Assembly: GCF_958295425.1 (NCBI RefSeq)
Contig: NC_081153.1
Span: 3,498,888-3,562,887 of the forward strand
DNA: 64,000 bases
Reading direction: 5' to 3'
Origin: Solea solea
Taxonomy: Eukaryota; Chordata; Actinopteri; Pleuronectiformes; Soleidae
This document shows, piece after piece, positions 24,031-48,713 of this stretch (position 1 is the stretch's first letter; every line of letters begins with the position of its first letter). Under the pieces are notes generated by a model, which worked only from the letters and a program-made list of their open reading frames with translations, did not search any database and was not told where the DNA came from. A program made the position numbers and the translations under genes.

Positions 24031-24290
24031 AGATAAGATAAGATAGTCCTTTATTAGTGGGGAAATGTACATTGTCACAGCAGCAAAGACAGTCAAGATG
24101 AAGATAATAAACACAATATAGAAAGATATTAACAATACGACAATAAAAATTTAAATAGAATGTACATTATAGACAGTTTCTAGAATCTATACAGTATGGG
24201 CTTGATATTTACAGTATAAACAAGGCTTGGACATGAGATATTGTATATATGAATATATATATACATATATTTATATATATATATATAGCA
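24031..24290 (-). mobile_element. Retroposon fragment with AGATA tail
   Basis: It starts with AGATAAGATAAGATAGTCC and 'TTTATTAGTGGGGAAATGTA', continues 'CACAGCAGCAAAGACAGTCAAG', and decays into AT-rich sequence with TATATA. This is the reverse strand of the 3' end of a common fish non-LTR retroposon; the short tandem AGATA units correspond to its 3' tail. Confidence 0.6.
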
Positions 24291-24507
24291 CGTGGGATGA
24301 GTAGCCTGTTACGTGTGGTCCACTGAGAGCAGTGCTTTGTTGTACAGTCAAACAAATTACATTTGCATTTGTAGTTCTGACCAATATATGTCTGAGATTT
24401 ATATCAAATCAGCCCTAAATGAATGACTAATGTGTACATTAGGGTCACGTTCAATGGATACAGTTGTTTGTTTGGCTGAACGTGAGGAAAGAGTTTTGTG
24501 GAGCTTG

Positions 24508-24522
24508 TGCGCCCTCTGGTGG
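24508..24522 (-). promoter_or_regulatory. CTCF-like motif upstream of kpna6
   Basis: On the minus strand this reads CCACCAGAGGGCGCA, a close match to the CTCF core. It lies about 150 bases upstream of the proposed kpna6 start exon. Occupancy cannot be judged from sequence. Confidence 0.4.
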
Positions 24523-24670
24523 CACAAAGTCGCCATAGTTATATTGTGAATTTCCGTCTCCGGCAGACATATTGCTTACAGGAGCAAATTCTGGAAAGCT
24601 AGAAGAGGGAGCGACCTGAAATTGACTCATATTTTTCACGACTTTACGCACTCTTACCACATAGGACACA

Positions 24671-32657
<7,987 letters not shown>

Positions 32658-35600
32658 ATCAGCACCCCCCCCTCCTGAATAACCCACTTACCCCTCCGTA
32701 CCACTCTTTCTCATGGAGGATCCATCGATTGAGTCATACCTCGACGCCCCTTCACCCCCCCAATTTGCTACCACTACCTACTCTCCCCACAAATGTAATC
32801 CCCCCCCCCGCCTCTTGGAGGAAAAACTAAAACTGTCTCGCTCTCCAGCCTAAAAATGTCAAGCAGTGGACTAACGTCTTGCAGGGTAGACTCGTGTTTC
32901 CTGACCATCGGTGGAGCATGTCATCACACAAACTCCTCATCGCCCCAGAGTGTGAGTCGGCCCTGGCTTAAAAAATGCACACACATAGACATCTTCCTGC
33001 CATTTGATCCTAGATTCTCTCATTGGCAGTAAAACAATGGCTTGTGGGTTCATATCTTTTTATACAATTATTATTTGTATTTTTTTCCAATGGGACGTTC
33101 CTATTTTCAGGACTACCCGTGCATCCCTGCAGAGAAGAGGTGCATGAGGTGAAATATGCCCAGCTATTGATGTCATTCTGACAAAAGTACTTTTTTCAGT
33201 TCATGATTAGTTATTTTTCCCCCTTATCCCTTATTTATCTGCTCCTCTTTATTGTTAGTGCTTAGTGTTTATTTTTTATTTTTCCTTTTTGTTGTCCTTA
33301 ATGGAAAGCACATAGTTTGCTACCAACAGGCTGTCTAATGATTAGGCTTAGGGCTAGTCTCTGCATATCTGCTGATGGGAAAAATAGTCCCGTCTGTATG
33401 ATGGGGTGGGGGTGGGGGGTGGTAAATTGGGTGTGAGGTTTCTGGGGTTGTTTACCCAAAATTAAGGGCTGTCTGATGCCCCGAGCTACAAAGTGTGGGT
33501 ATTTTTTTTGCCCTCACCAAATTATTTTTCTTTCTTCCCCATAGAGTGAGGGGGTGGGGGTTAAATAGTTTTGATTGGGTTGGGGTGTTGAGGTGGCAAG
33601 AAATGTAGAGAGAGTAGAGAGAAAAACCTTGGGAAGTGCTCTAAAGGGGGAAATTTAAAATGGGATCTTTTTTCCAGGTTTTCAAGGGTGGTATAGTTAG
33701 AGATCCAATGTTCGTAGTGTGACGTGTTATTAATAACAATACATTTGAATTATGAAGTGATCTAACTATCAAACATGGCACAGCTGGGGTGAAAGAGGGG
33801 GGTGAGGAGCCGCTGGCAGCAGTAACAGCAGCAAACCAAACTTGCATTAAAAATCATTTTTGAGGGATTGGAGATAATTAAATTGACGATACGTTTTAAG
33901 ATTCTCTAGCGTTGCTGCTCTGCGGCTCTTTGCTTCCCCCCCTCATACCTCCCCAGGTGTATGTGGTAGGGTTTTTGCATGGTGTTCTATTACCCTGCCT
34001 ACAGTCACTTGAGTATCCCTGGCCAAACACATTCAGCTGGCACAGAGACATGGAAGTATGAAGTGTGAACAAATATTGCCGTGCACTGTTCAGAACTCCA
34101 TGTAAACAAAAAAAAGTTAAAAAAAAACAACAAAAAAAGCAGGTACTGGACCATAGCGAATTGGTTTGTTGGTGTCAACAGTGATAGTGTAGTGAAGTAA
34201 AGTTGATATAATAACCTTTTTGGCATTATATATATCACTATATTTTCAAGGAGTGAGAATGACAACTGATGTGATAATGATTTAATGCATGGGGCCCTTT
34301 GTGATATAAAGTACTGATGTAAATAGCCTGGGTAGGAGAGGCTGTGCTGCTTCTTGGATGTTTGGCCAGGGATACACTGTAATCTCGAACGAGTGACGAG
34401 CCTAACTACAAAAAAAGAAAGAAAGAAAAAAAAAATTCAAGTATGAACATATATTTGAATTTTGATGTATTTGTATTTATATATATACATATATATATAT
34501 ATATCTACATCTATATTTGCACACACGTCATGTACACTTGCATACAACACCAGCAGACACTGTACACACACACACACACCTCACACAGATGAGTGGCTAG
34601 TAGCAACTACAAGAGCGTCCCCTTTTTTTTTGTTTAAAATTTCAAAGCATTTTTTGTTAACGAGCACACACTGTCCCTTTTGGGGTTTTTTTGGTCATTT
34701 TTTCAGCTCTAATTTCTGTAGTTTTCAGTTTTAATTGAGTTGGTTAAAAAAAAAGAGGTACACACCAGGAAACTTTTTGGTTGCTTCTAGCCACATGACT
34801 AAAGATGGCTTTTTTTTTTTTATCAGTCCCGTTAAAACTCTGATCTGGGGTCAGAACCTGATCTCAGGTCTGTGTTTGGGGCTCTGTGGATGGAGTAGAA
34901 CAGTGGGTTTGCGTGATGTTTGACTGACAGGCACTGTGTGAGGAACAGGTCGATTGACTCTATGACTCTGCCCCCCCTCCCCCCGTCAAAGTCTGGGAGC
35001 CGCCGTTCTGTGGATCACAGACGCAGCTTGAGCTGTGTACTAAAATATGTCACTCAAACACGCTATAAATGCAACAGTTTTGTGGAGTAGAACCTTTTAA
35101 GACCCCAGAATTCTCCACATACTTGGTAGAGCATATTCTTGGGTGCACAGACTTTGGTTCAGTGCATTTGAGATGCTGCTGCTGCTGTTACACACTATGG
35201 TTGAAGCCAGCTTTACATTAGGAACATGAATTAGAGACGCTAGCTGGTTTAGCTCTTTAAGATTAAAAAAAAAAAAAAAAAAAAAGAACCACAGAACAGA
35301 GTGTGCTCCCAGTAAGACATAAGAGGTCAAATCACCTACATATATATATATCTATACTTGAGCATCGAGAACATGCCTATGCGTCCCTGAAATGTGGAGC
35401 GTTTATACCTTTATAGGTCTTTGGTTTCATGGCCAGTTCTGTGCTCATCTTACCAATAATGCCAGAATTGTGACATTGAAAAGAAAACAAGTCACTCACA
35501 TAAAACCAGGAAAAAAAGAATATATATATTTCTGAAAAATGCAAAATGCACTCCTATTCACAAAAGTGCCAACCTGACCAACAAAGACTGGAGGTTCTTG

Positions 35601-37375
35601 TGTATGTCTTTGACTTTTTTTTTTTTTTTTTTTCCTTTATATCTTTTTATTTACTTGAATGTGCACATTTTTTGTGCAACAAAAAAAAACCATTGCTGCT
35701 CTATTTTCCTTATCTTTAAAGTTAAAAATTAGCCATTGTTTCATTTGGAAAAGTGGCACTCTTTACTGTGGGCACCTAAAGTAGGGAACGGGTGTTTTTG
35801 GGCTTGATTAACTGCATAAAACTGGTCTTTTTCCCAGCGACTCGGTGTCCGTTGGTGTGATGGTCCCCCTCTCAAACACTCTTCTAAAAGGTTTTCACTG
35901 TGCAAAGGAAAGAGTCAGTTGCATGCGGTGGATACGGCGGCCCTGCAGCCCCCCCCCCCCCACACACACACACACACTGTGCATTTGTACTTAAATGTGG
36001 CACACGATGCAAGTGGTGGAAACTAAAGCGACTATCATATCAGACAATTTACAGGTACTTAACCTTATTGTCAAACTTAGTTTACCAAAGTTTTGTCATC
36101 TTACTTACAGGCTGGTTTAAATTACATACATACATATATATATATATATATACATACATATATATATACACTTGTTTTGTTTCAGCAGTTATGTAAATTG
36201 GCTTGTGTTGACCTCGTCGATTGTTTCAGGCCATCGCAAAACTTGCTTCCTTTCATTAGAAAGCTGCCTAAACTCAGTATCACTTTTCTCACTTTTTCTT
36301 TTCAAGTACTGGATCTTGAAAGATTTTTAATTTTTTTTGCAAAAAACAAACCAGAAGACTGCAATAATGATTGTCCAAGAATCAGGCACCCCCCAGAGGT
36401 AAAGATCCACCTAGAAAAACAGCTCAACACAGGTGAACACTGCTTCCACTGGGCGGAGCTAAAAAAAACAAACAAAATAGAGACAACAACTTTTTTTGAA
36501 AATTGTGCGGTTATTTACATTAAAAAGTATTATTATTATTCTAAGTTTTGAGTATATGTATGTTCTGATACATTAACAGGGATTCAGATGCAATTCTAAT
36601 CACTTCTGAGAAGTGGAGAAAAAAGTCTCTTAGAACATTTCACACAAAAAAAAGACTTACAAAAAAAACAAAAAAAAAATAGGAAGGAAGGATGTGATGA
36701 TACAAGAAGCCTCTTCTGCTTTTCTTGATCTTTTTCTTGGATCAGGATGTTCCGGGCTATATTTTTTGAATAATTGTGTTTAGTAAAAAGTTTGTCCTAG
36801 TCAGGCTATGTGGTAACAAACCTATGGAGGATTTAACTCGAATATCTCAAAAACCTGACTCGTCTTCCGTCCTAGAAACTGTTCATGTCTTTATCAAAAA
36901 TGGAAAGCCACACTTTGGCTTGTTCAAATTTCACCTTACAACGCTACAATGTTTACAATGCTGCATGTTTGCAAAAACAACAACAACCCTTTTTTTCATT
37001 ATGCCATCACAGACCAGTCGTGATGTTTTCCCGGCTCTGGTTCTCTTGTTTCTTTTTACGTGTATTTATTTTTCTCCTTTTTTTTTCTAATTTGTTTATG
37101 ATTTTTTTCATTTTTGCTCAAAACTTAAAACCCATCTTAAACTGTGACTTGACTTCTTGACTTTACCGACGGTATGAATGAGTGACGAGAAAACGTATAC
37201 ACTTCAACAACGGAACATAACACACGAACATGAACATGAGGAGAAAAAAAAGAAATACATACAGGAAACGGCAAAATGATATTAAAAATAAAAAATGTAA
37301 AGAAAATATATTAAACTTGTTCAGTGGAAATACTGTACAAAACAAATAAAGATATGTTTCAACCCTTTGGAATTG
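32658..37375 (+). other. kpna6: Probable long 3' UTR of kpna6
   Basis: No gene is recognised between the kpna6 stop and the minisatellite. The sequence is AT-rich with many homopolymer runs (for example A18-20 near 35,264-35,286), C-rich tracts, and TA/CA tracts near 34,478-34,505, 34,566-34,580 and 36,127-36,175. A canonical AATAAA at 37,345-37,350 sits about 4.7 kb after the stop. Mammalian KPNA6 mRNAs also have a 3' UTR of several kb, from memory, so one long UTR is plausible. Earlier termination cannot be excluded. Confidence 0.5.
37345..37350 (+). terminator. kpna6: Candidate poly(A) signal AATAAA (kpna6)
   Basis: A canonical hexamer about 4.7 kb downstream of the kpna6 stop. A T-rich tract follows at about 37,376-37,384 (TTGATTTTTTTCC), as expected for a cleavage region. 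Confidence 0.4.
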
Positions 37376-37699
37376 ATTTTTTTCCCCCACTGTTTTGCAT
37401 CTTTACCTGTTTGTGTGAGCGTGGTGTGTCTGCGTGACTGTCAGTCTCTAAGGTGTCACACTGAGTGGCTTATTGGAAGGAGATTGACTCAACATGAGTG
37501 GTTGAAAGAAGAAGCTGGACTATGAAGTTTTGAATAAGTTGCGGTATAGGCGTGGTATTTAAGTTAATTTTGAAAGCTGCACTGGGTACAGTAGTTTCAT
37601 AGATTTTGAGTGTTGTATTTATTTAGGATAAATAATAATTGTAACTAGGACTACGGTAGGGCCCTTTGTAAAGGTTTACTTTGGGCTTCACAAATAGAG

Positions 37700-38280
37700 A
37701 AATTATATATTACGACTTTATTTTCATAACATTATGACTTTTAATATTATGACTTTATTCTCACAATATTGCGACTTTTTGTCTTACAATATTACGACTT
37801 TATTCTCACAATATTATGACTTTATTTTCACAATGTGACAACTTTATTTTCACATTATTGAAACTTTATTCTCACAATATTACAACTTAATTCTCACAAT
37901 ATTATGATTTTATTCTCATAATATGATGACTTTATTCTCACAATATTACGACTTTATTCTCACAATATGACAACTTTATTTTCACAATATTACAACCTTA
38001 TTCTCACAATATGATGACTTTATTCTCATCATGTTATGATTTTATTCTCATCATGTTATGATTTTATTCTCATCATGTTATGATTTTATTCTCATAATAT
38101 GACAACTTTATTCTTACAATATTCTGACTTTATTCTCACAATATTATGACTATTCTCACAATATTACGAGTTTATTCTCAAAATATTATGACTTTATTCT
38201 TACGATTCTTTTTTAATATGACGACTTTATTCTCGAAATATTAAAAAACAAATATTCATAAATTTGCTTCAGTTTGGCCC
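37700..38280. repeat. AT-rich minisatellite, about 21-24 bp unit
   Basis: Many imperfect copies of a unit like 'ATTCTCACAATATTATGACTTT' run head to tail, some with CATCATGTTATGATTT variants. Three near-identical adjacent copies of a 22-base unit (TCATCATGTTATGATTTTATTC type) lie at about 38,027-38,092. There is no coding potential. Spacing is continuous without unique spacers, so this is not a CRISPR-like array. Confidence 0.9.
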
Positions 38281-38308
38281 TAATACTCCTCGTAGGTTTT
38301 CCTTTTAA

Positions 38309-38428
38309 AATCATAACATGATGAGAATAAAGTCATCATATTGTGAGAATAAGGTTGTAATATTGTGAAAATAATATTACAACCTTATTCTCACAATATG
38401 ATGACTTTATTCTCATCATGTTATGATT
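38309..38428. repeat. Perfect 56-bp inverted repeat (hairpin)
   Basis: The left arm 38,309-38,364 and right arm 38,373-38,428 are exact reverse complements, separated by an 8-base loop (GTGAAAAT). The arms are made of minisatellite units. The left arm is the reverse complement of the sequence at about 37,985-38,042. Confidence 0.95.
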
Positions 38429-38650
38429 TTATTCTCATAATATGACAACTTTATTCTTACAATATTCTGACTTTATTCTCACAATATTATGACTATTCTC
38501 ACAATATTACGAGTTTATTCTCAAAATATTATGACTTTATTCTTACAATTCTTTTTTAATATGACGACTTTATTCTCGAAATATTAAAAAACAAATATTC
38601 ATAAATTTGCTTCAGTTTGGCCCTAATACTCCTCGTAGGTTTTCCTTTTA
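38373..38650. repeat. Second copy of minisatellite block (direct duplication)
   Basis: This block repeats about 37,987-38,307 almost exactly, including the unique tail through 'CTCCTCGTAGGTTTTCCTTTTA'. It differs by lacking two of the 22-base units and by one G/A difference (TTACGATTC against TTACAATTC). The near identity indicates a recent duplication, with the inverted copy at the joint. Confidence 0.9.
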
Positions 38651-38787
38651 GACATAAATGTTTGTTTTTTAAAAGCGAGGACGACACGTATGTAGTCATA
38701 TATACATCCTGCAGAAGGCGATAAATCACCAGCCTGGGCTGTTCACTGCAGTTTTTAAACAAGAAGAAGAAGACCTCCAAAGTTATT

Positions 38788-38797
38788 ACCGGAAGTG
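38788..38797 (+). promoter_or_regulatory. txlna: ETS/GABP-type site in probable txlna promoter
   Basis: ACCGGAAGTG is a full ETS/GABP consensus, common in housekeeping promoters. It lies just upstream of a plausible non-coding first exon ending CTCTGAAG|GTGAAA at 38,876/38,877, which could splice to the first coding exon at 40,314. The start site and 5' exon are inferred. Confidence 0.45.
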
Positions 38798-39374
38798 TTT
38801 TTTTTCCAGGATCACGCTGTTAAGGAAAGCTGCTGCTACTGCTGCCACATTAGCCACATCCTCCTGGACTCTGAAGGTGAAACAGTTTACCAGTGTCTGA
38901 GAAGGCGTGATATAATCCAGAAACGGGATTAACACGATGAGTAGACGTGTGTTTGTAGATGTTAATGAGTTACCACTGCCGCGCCGCAGCTCGTCAGAGC
39001 TAGCTTTAGCATGTGCTACATAGCTAACGTGATTATGAAGGAAACCACAGCGAGAAAAACGAGAGCCAGCTAGAACAGGATATCTGAGTCAAATGTGTTG
39101 TTATGACATTCTGCACTGTTGACACGCTAAAACGAGACATTATATGGATTAACTTGCTTATCTTTGCAGCCAACTAGTTGTCACCTGTGTCACCTCACAA
39201 CCGAACTAGAGCTATAAATACAGTCATTTGTTATTAAAGAATTACTAGGTAATGCTTAGTCTACATTAACAACTATAAAGTTTTCCTGCTTTCGTTGTAA
39301 TTGCTGTGATCCGCCGTTTTCTGGTTGCTGTCTAATATGTATTTGCAGCCCGATTTCGACACTGCATACAACTC

Positions 39375-40088
39375 GGGATGCGAATCGGTTTCGAATCCGA
39401 TGCTTGTCAAAATATTAGATAGATATCGTACAGATCTTAAAAATATAAAATCCGATACTATCCAAAAAGCATGTGAATGACATGCTTCACTATGTACATG
39501 ACTGGAAAAAATGCAAAAAAAAGCATTTTAGCTGAGTCGTGCTGTTTTATATAATAATGTTTGTTACACAGTTGGAGGATTATGTCTTTGAAATTACTCT
39601 TAGCTCAAATGTGTTGTCAACAGTTTCATAAATGGTCTAAACCAGGGGTGTCCAATGGTCCCCTCAGACCTTTTTTATTTTAACAGTAAAAGTTACATGC
39701 AATGTTTTGTAATAATTGTATTTTCATTGCCACATTTATCGTTTTGAAATGGCAATGTAACCAAAGCTAAGCCACACAGGAGTGAACAAATTAAACAATT
39801 CTGCCTTTCTTTCACATCTTGAGGCAAATATCATAATAATGTAATAGGAGATGAATGCCTGTATCTGTCTGACAAGTGACCTGGGCTGATTTTATGTCCC
39901 ACTTTGTCCCAGACCATGAATAATACATTGTAAAACTGAAGCTGCGGGCCACACAAAATCTAACCACGGTCCGTGATTGGCCCGTGGGCCAGACTTTGGA
40001 CATGCCTGGTCTAAAATGCCTGCATCGTACTAATATTGGTATTGGTAGATATTGTATTGGACACAAAAAAGTGGTATTGTCCCATCCC
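39375..40088. mobile_element. Possible outer MITE interrupted by a hAT element
   Basis: The left end, 'GGGATGCGAATCGGTTTCGAATCCGAT', and the right end, 'GGTATTGGTAGATATTGTATTGG ... AAAAGTGGTATTGTCCCATCCC', resemble the ends of a common fish MITE (GGGATG...CATCCC). The hAT element at 39,643-40,008 lies inside it. Ends are decayed and the boundary is approximate. Confidence 0.35.
39643..40008. mobile_element. Non-autonomous hAT-type element, 366 bp
   Basis: The ends CAGGGGTGTCCAA and TTGGACATGCCTG are inverted (11 of 13 bases). They are flanked by 8-base duplications GTCTAAAC (39,635-39,642) and GTCTAAAA (40,009-40,016), 7 of 8 identical. The interior has 'GCGGGCCACACAAAATCTAACC' and 'GATTGGCCCGTGGGCCAGACTTTGG', typical of this class. 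No transposase. It lies upstream of the first txlna coding exon, probably in intron 1. Confidence 0.8.
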
Positions 40089-40326
40089 AAAATGTTCATG
40101 ACATTCTTGTGATGGTGTTGGTTTCTTTCCTGCTTTTTATCCATCCATCCATTCGTCCATCTTCTACCACTTTATCCTGCATGAATGTGCTGCTGGCTCA
40201 GAATTCTTAGCTGTATTTTCTGGGGGAAATGGTTGCTTTGTCTTTGAGTCATTTTCTTGTAAAATTGTAATTCTGGTGAATCTCTAATGCATCAGTTATT
40301 TTTTTCCCCACAGTAAACCAGCAGAC

Positions 40327-46483
<6,157 letters not shown>

Positions 46484-46911
46484 AGTTAAATCACTCAAAA
46501 CGTCTCTCCCCCCCCCCCTCCCCCAGCAAAAAGCCACCATCCTGCAAGTTGATCCTCCTCCCCTAGAAGAAGCTGGTGTTAAAACTGGTCCAGGAGTAGA
46601 TCAGACGAGGACAGATTTAACATGTGTCCTCCTCGTGTCCTATGCAGGCTTTCACAGCGAGATGAGACGACTGTGCCTCATCCGTCTGCACATTTACATG
46701 CACATTACAAATCAATTACTGTGAAGTAAAAGGAGAAGTAAAAGGAGATGTTAATTTGCAATACTGTAAGAGAATCAACCACTATAATCAAGATTTTCAT
46801 CAAGAAAGCTAAGCAGCCTAAAGGAAACCGCTTACCTGCATAGCAGAGACGGGGCCAAGGAACAAATCATACTCATTCTGTTGTATACATATCGGTGAAA
46901 TTAAAAAATCA

Positions 46912-46917
46912 AATAAA
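46912..46917 (+). terminator. txlna: Candidate proximal poly(A) signal (txlna)
   Basis: AATAAA about 430 bases after the txlna stop. Confidence 0.4.
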
Positions 46918-48165
46918 ACATTAACCAGCTGTCTAATACTTACCTCATCTCAACCCTTAAGGCCTTTGTACGTCAACAGCGACACAAAGAAATGGCATAT
47001 ATCTTGCATATATGCACATTTTTAATATACATATATATGTATATGTATGTGTATATATGTATGTATATGTGTGTGTGTATATATATATACACATACATAC
47101 ACACACACGTACTGAGAAGTATAAATGTGCTGTACAAAGGCCTTTTATGTTGCCTTGGCATTAACAGGTTATTAGTGTGTATGTAACTGTTAGGACTGTT
47201 TTGCTACACATTCCCTTGTTTTTGACTTAGAGCAGAAGTGCGTGACGAGACCAATAAAAGTGCTGCTTGGGAAGACACAAGCCCACCAGGTCAATGCCAA
47301 GAGGAGTCGTTACACATTGAAAGGCTTGTGTATTTGTTTGTGTCATATTTGTGACAAAAATGCTGGGAAGACCACAACACTGAGCGAAACGTACCAATAT
47401 TTGTTTCCTCTCACATTATCATATCTTTCTTATAAATCTTTTTTTTTTCGAGGAAAAAAATGGGAATTTTCATTTTCTGTTTTTCACACAGTTGTGATGT
47501 ATTGTGTTATTGTTATAGACTATATTGCGTGTCCAACTCTTCATTTCCAACACTTTTGGGTTCTTTTCCTTTTAGTTTTATGCATTTTTTCCCCCCAGTC
47601 TTACCACCAGAGACTCGGTTAAATTAACGCTTGTGTTTTGGAGTGTATGCTGTAAGACCATCTCCTGGCCATTGTAATAGCAGTAGCTTGTAATCAGGTT
47701 CTAACAACGAATGTTGAAGGTCCTCTATGCAATGCTTTGCCTCTTGGTTTTTATTCAGAACTGGCAAACCGTCTAAGAATGTATATTCATTACACCCACT
47801 GTCCTGCATGGATGTACTGTATAAACAGAAAATGCTATATCACAGAACCCTGCTTGTTGAGCGACAGATGTTTTCAAAAGACATCTGAGCAACATGGAAA
47901 TAAGAAGGAAAGAATTGTAGTTTCACTCCCAAACACACCAATCTCTCTTCTCTTATGTAATATGTAGCACTAACGACAAGGCGATAACTGAGGGATTTAG
48001 TAGTTTAAAACTTAAATAGAAATGGTCGTTCGCAAGGACAGATTTGTTGTATCTCCAGTCTCGTGGGAAATGGAGGTTCACAGTCCATGAGATGGAACCA
48101 AAGACGCCTCCTGATTTGTCATTTGCAGTACTTTTATCTGGCTGTGTATATTTTGTTTCTTGTTA

Positions 48166-48171
48166 AATAAA
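48166..48171 (+). terminator. txlna: Candidate distal poly(A) signal (txlna)
   Basis: AATAAA about 1.7 kb after the stop, followed by a GT-rich tract (TGTAAGAGTGTATACGAGTTGTTGG-like), which is typical of a downstream element. Confidence 0.5.
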
Positions 48172-48427
48172 AGATGTAAGAGTGTATACGAGTTGTTGGC
48201 TCATTAGACGAATATGTTGGTGTAAAGAAAGGTTTGTTGGTGTTAAGCATAATCTGTCAAATGAAGCCATCATCAAACTTGGCAGAAATAACCGAGATAG
48301 CTTTCTGGAAAGTGAAAAATTACATATTATTGGCCTTTGGAGATATTTCAACAGGTGAAATGGAAGACGCTCACAAATTGAATCAAGTATTGAATCGCAC
48401 AGATAATTCAGAAACTTTATGTATATA

Positions 48428-48433
48428 TTTTAA
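48428..48433 (-). terminator. Candidate poly(A) signal for the dynein gene
   Basis: On the minus strand this reads ATTAAA, the commonest variant hexamer, about 280 bases after the dynein stop codon. I found no AATAAA between it and the stop. No long A tract of the kind a recent retrocopy would show is evident. Confidence 0.3.
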
Positions 48434-48713
48434 TACATTTACAGGCCTAACATTATTTTCATCTCTACAAGGTGCATTCATGTACAATTAAGTCATACTG
48501 CAGTACAGTGGAGAATAAAAACTATCTGAAGGTGGTATATTGCAACAGTATATGTCCACAAGGACCATTAATATAATCACTGACTTAAGTCACTTGCAGT
48601 TTTTTTGTATGTGTATTATTTAAGTGTCAAAAAAGGGACCTTTTGAAATCAAAAAGCTACATCTTTCTCTTCTCCATCTTCATCATTCTACTCTTCACCT
48701 TTGTGCCTAGTTC

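Larger units (their letters stand above)
46484..48190 (+). other. txlna: Probable 3' UTR of txlna
   Basis: AT-rich, with no recognisable coding sequence. A TATG/TA-rich tract lies at about 47,027-47,110. Candidate poly(A) signals occur at 46,912-46,917 and 48,166-48,171, so short and long UTR forms are possible. The longer form would end about 0.5 kb from the stop of the convergent dynein gene. Confidence 0.5.

Noticed and set aside
37700..38650. Regularly repeated AT-rich units resembling a CRISPR array
   Set aside because: Units are contiguous, diverged and lack unique spacers, in a vertebrate genome; this is a minisatellite.
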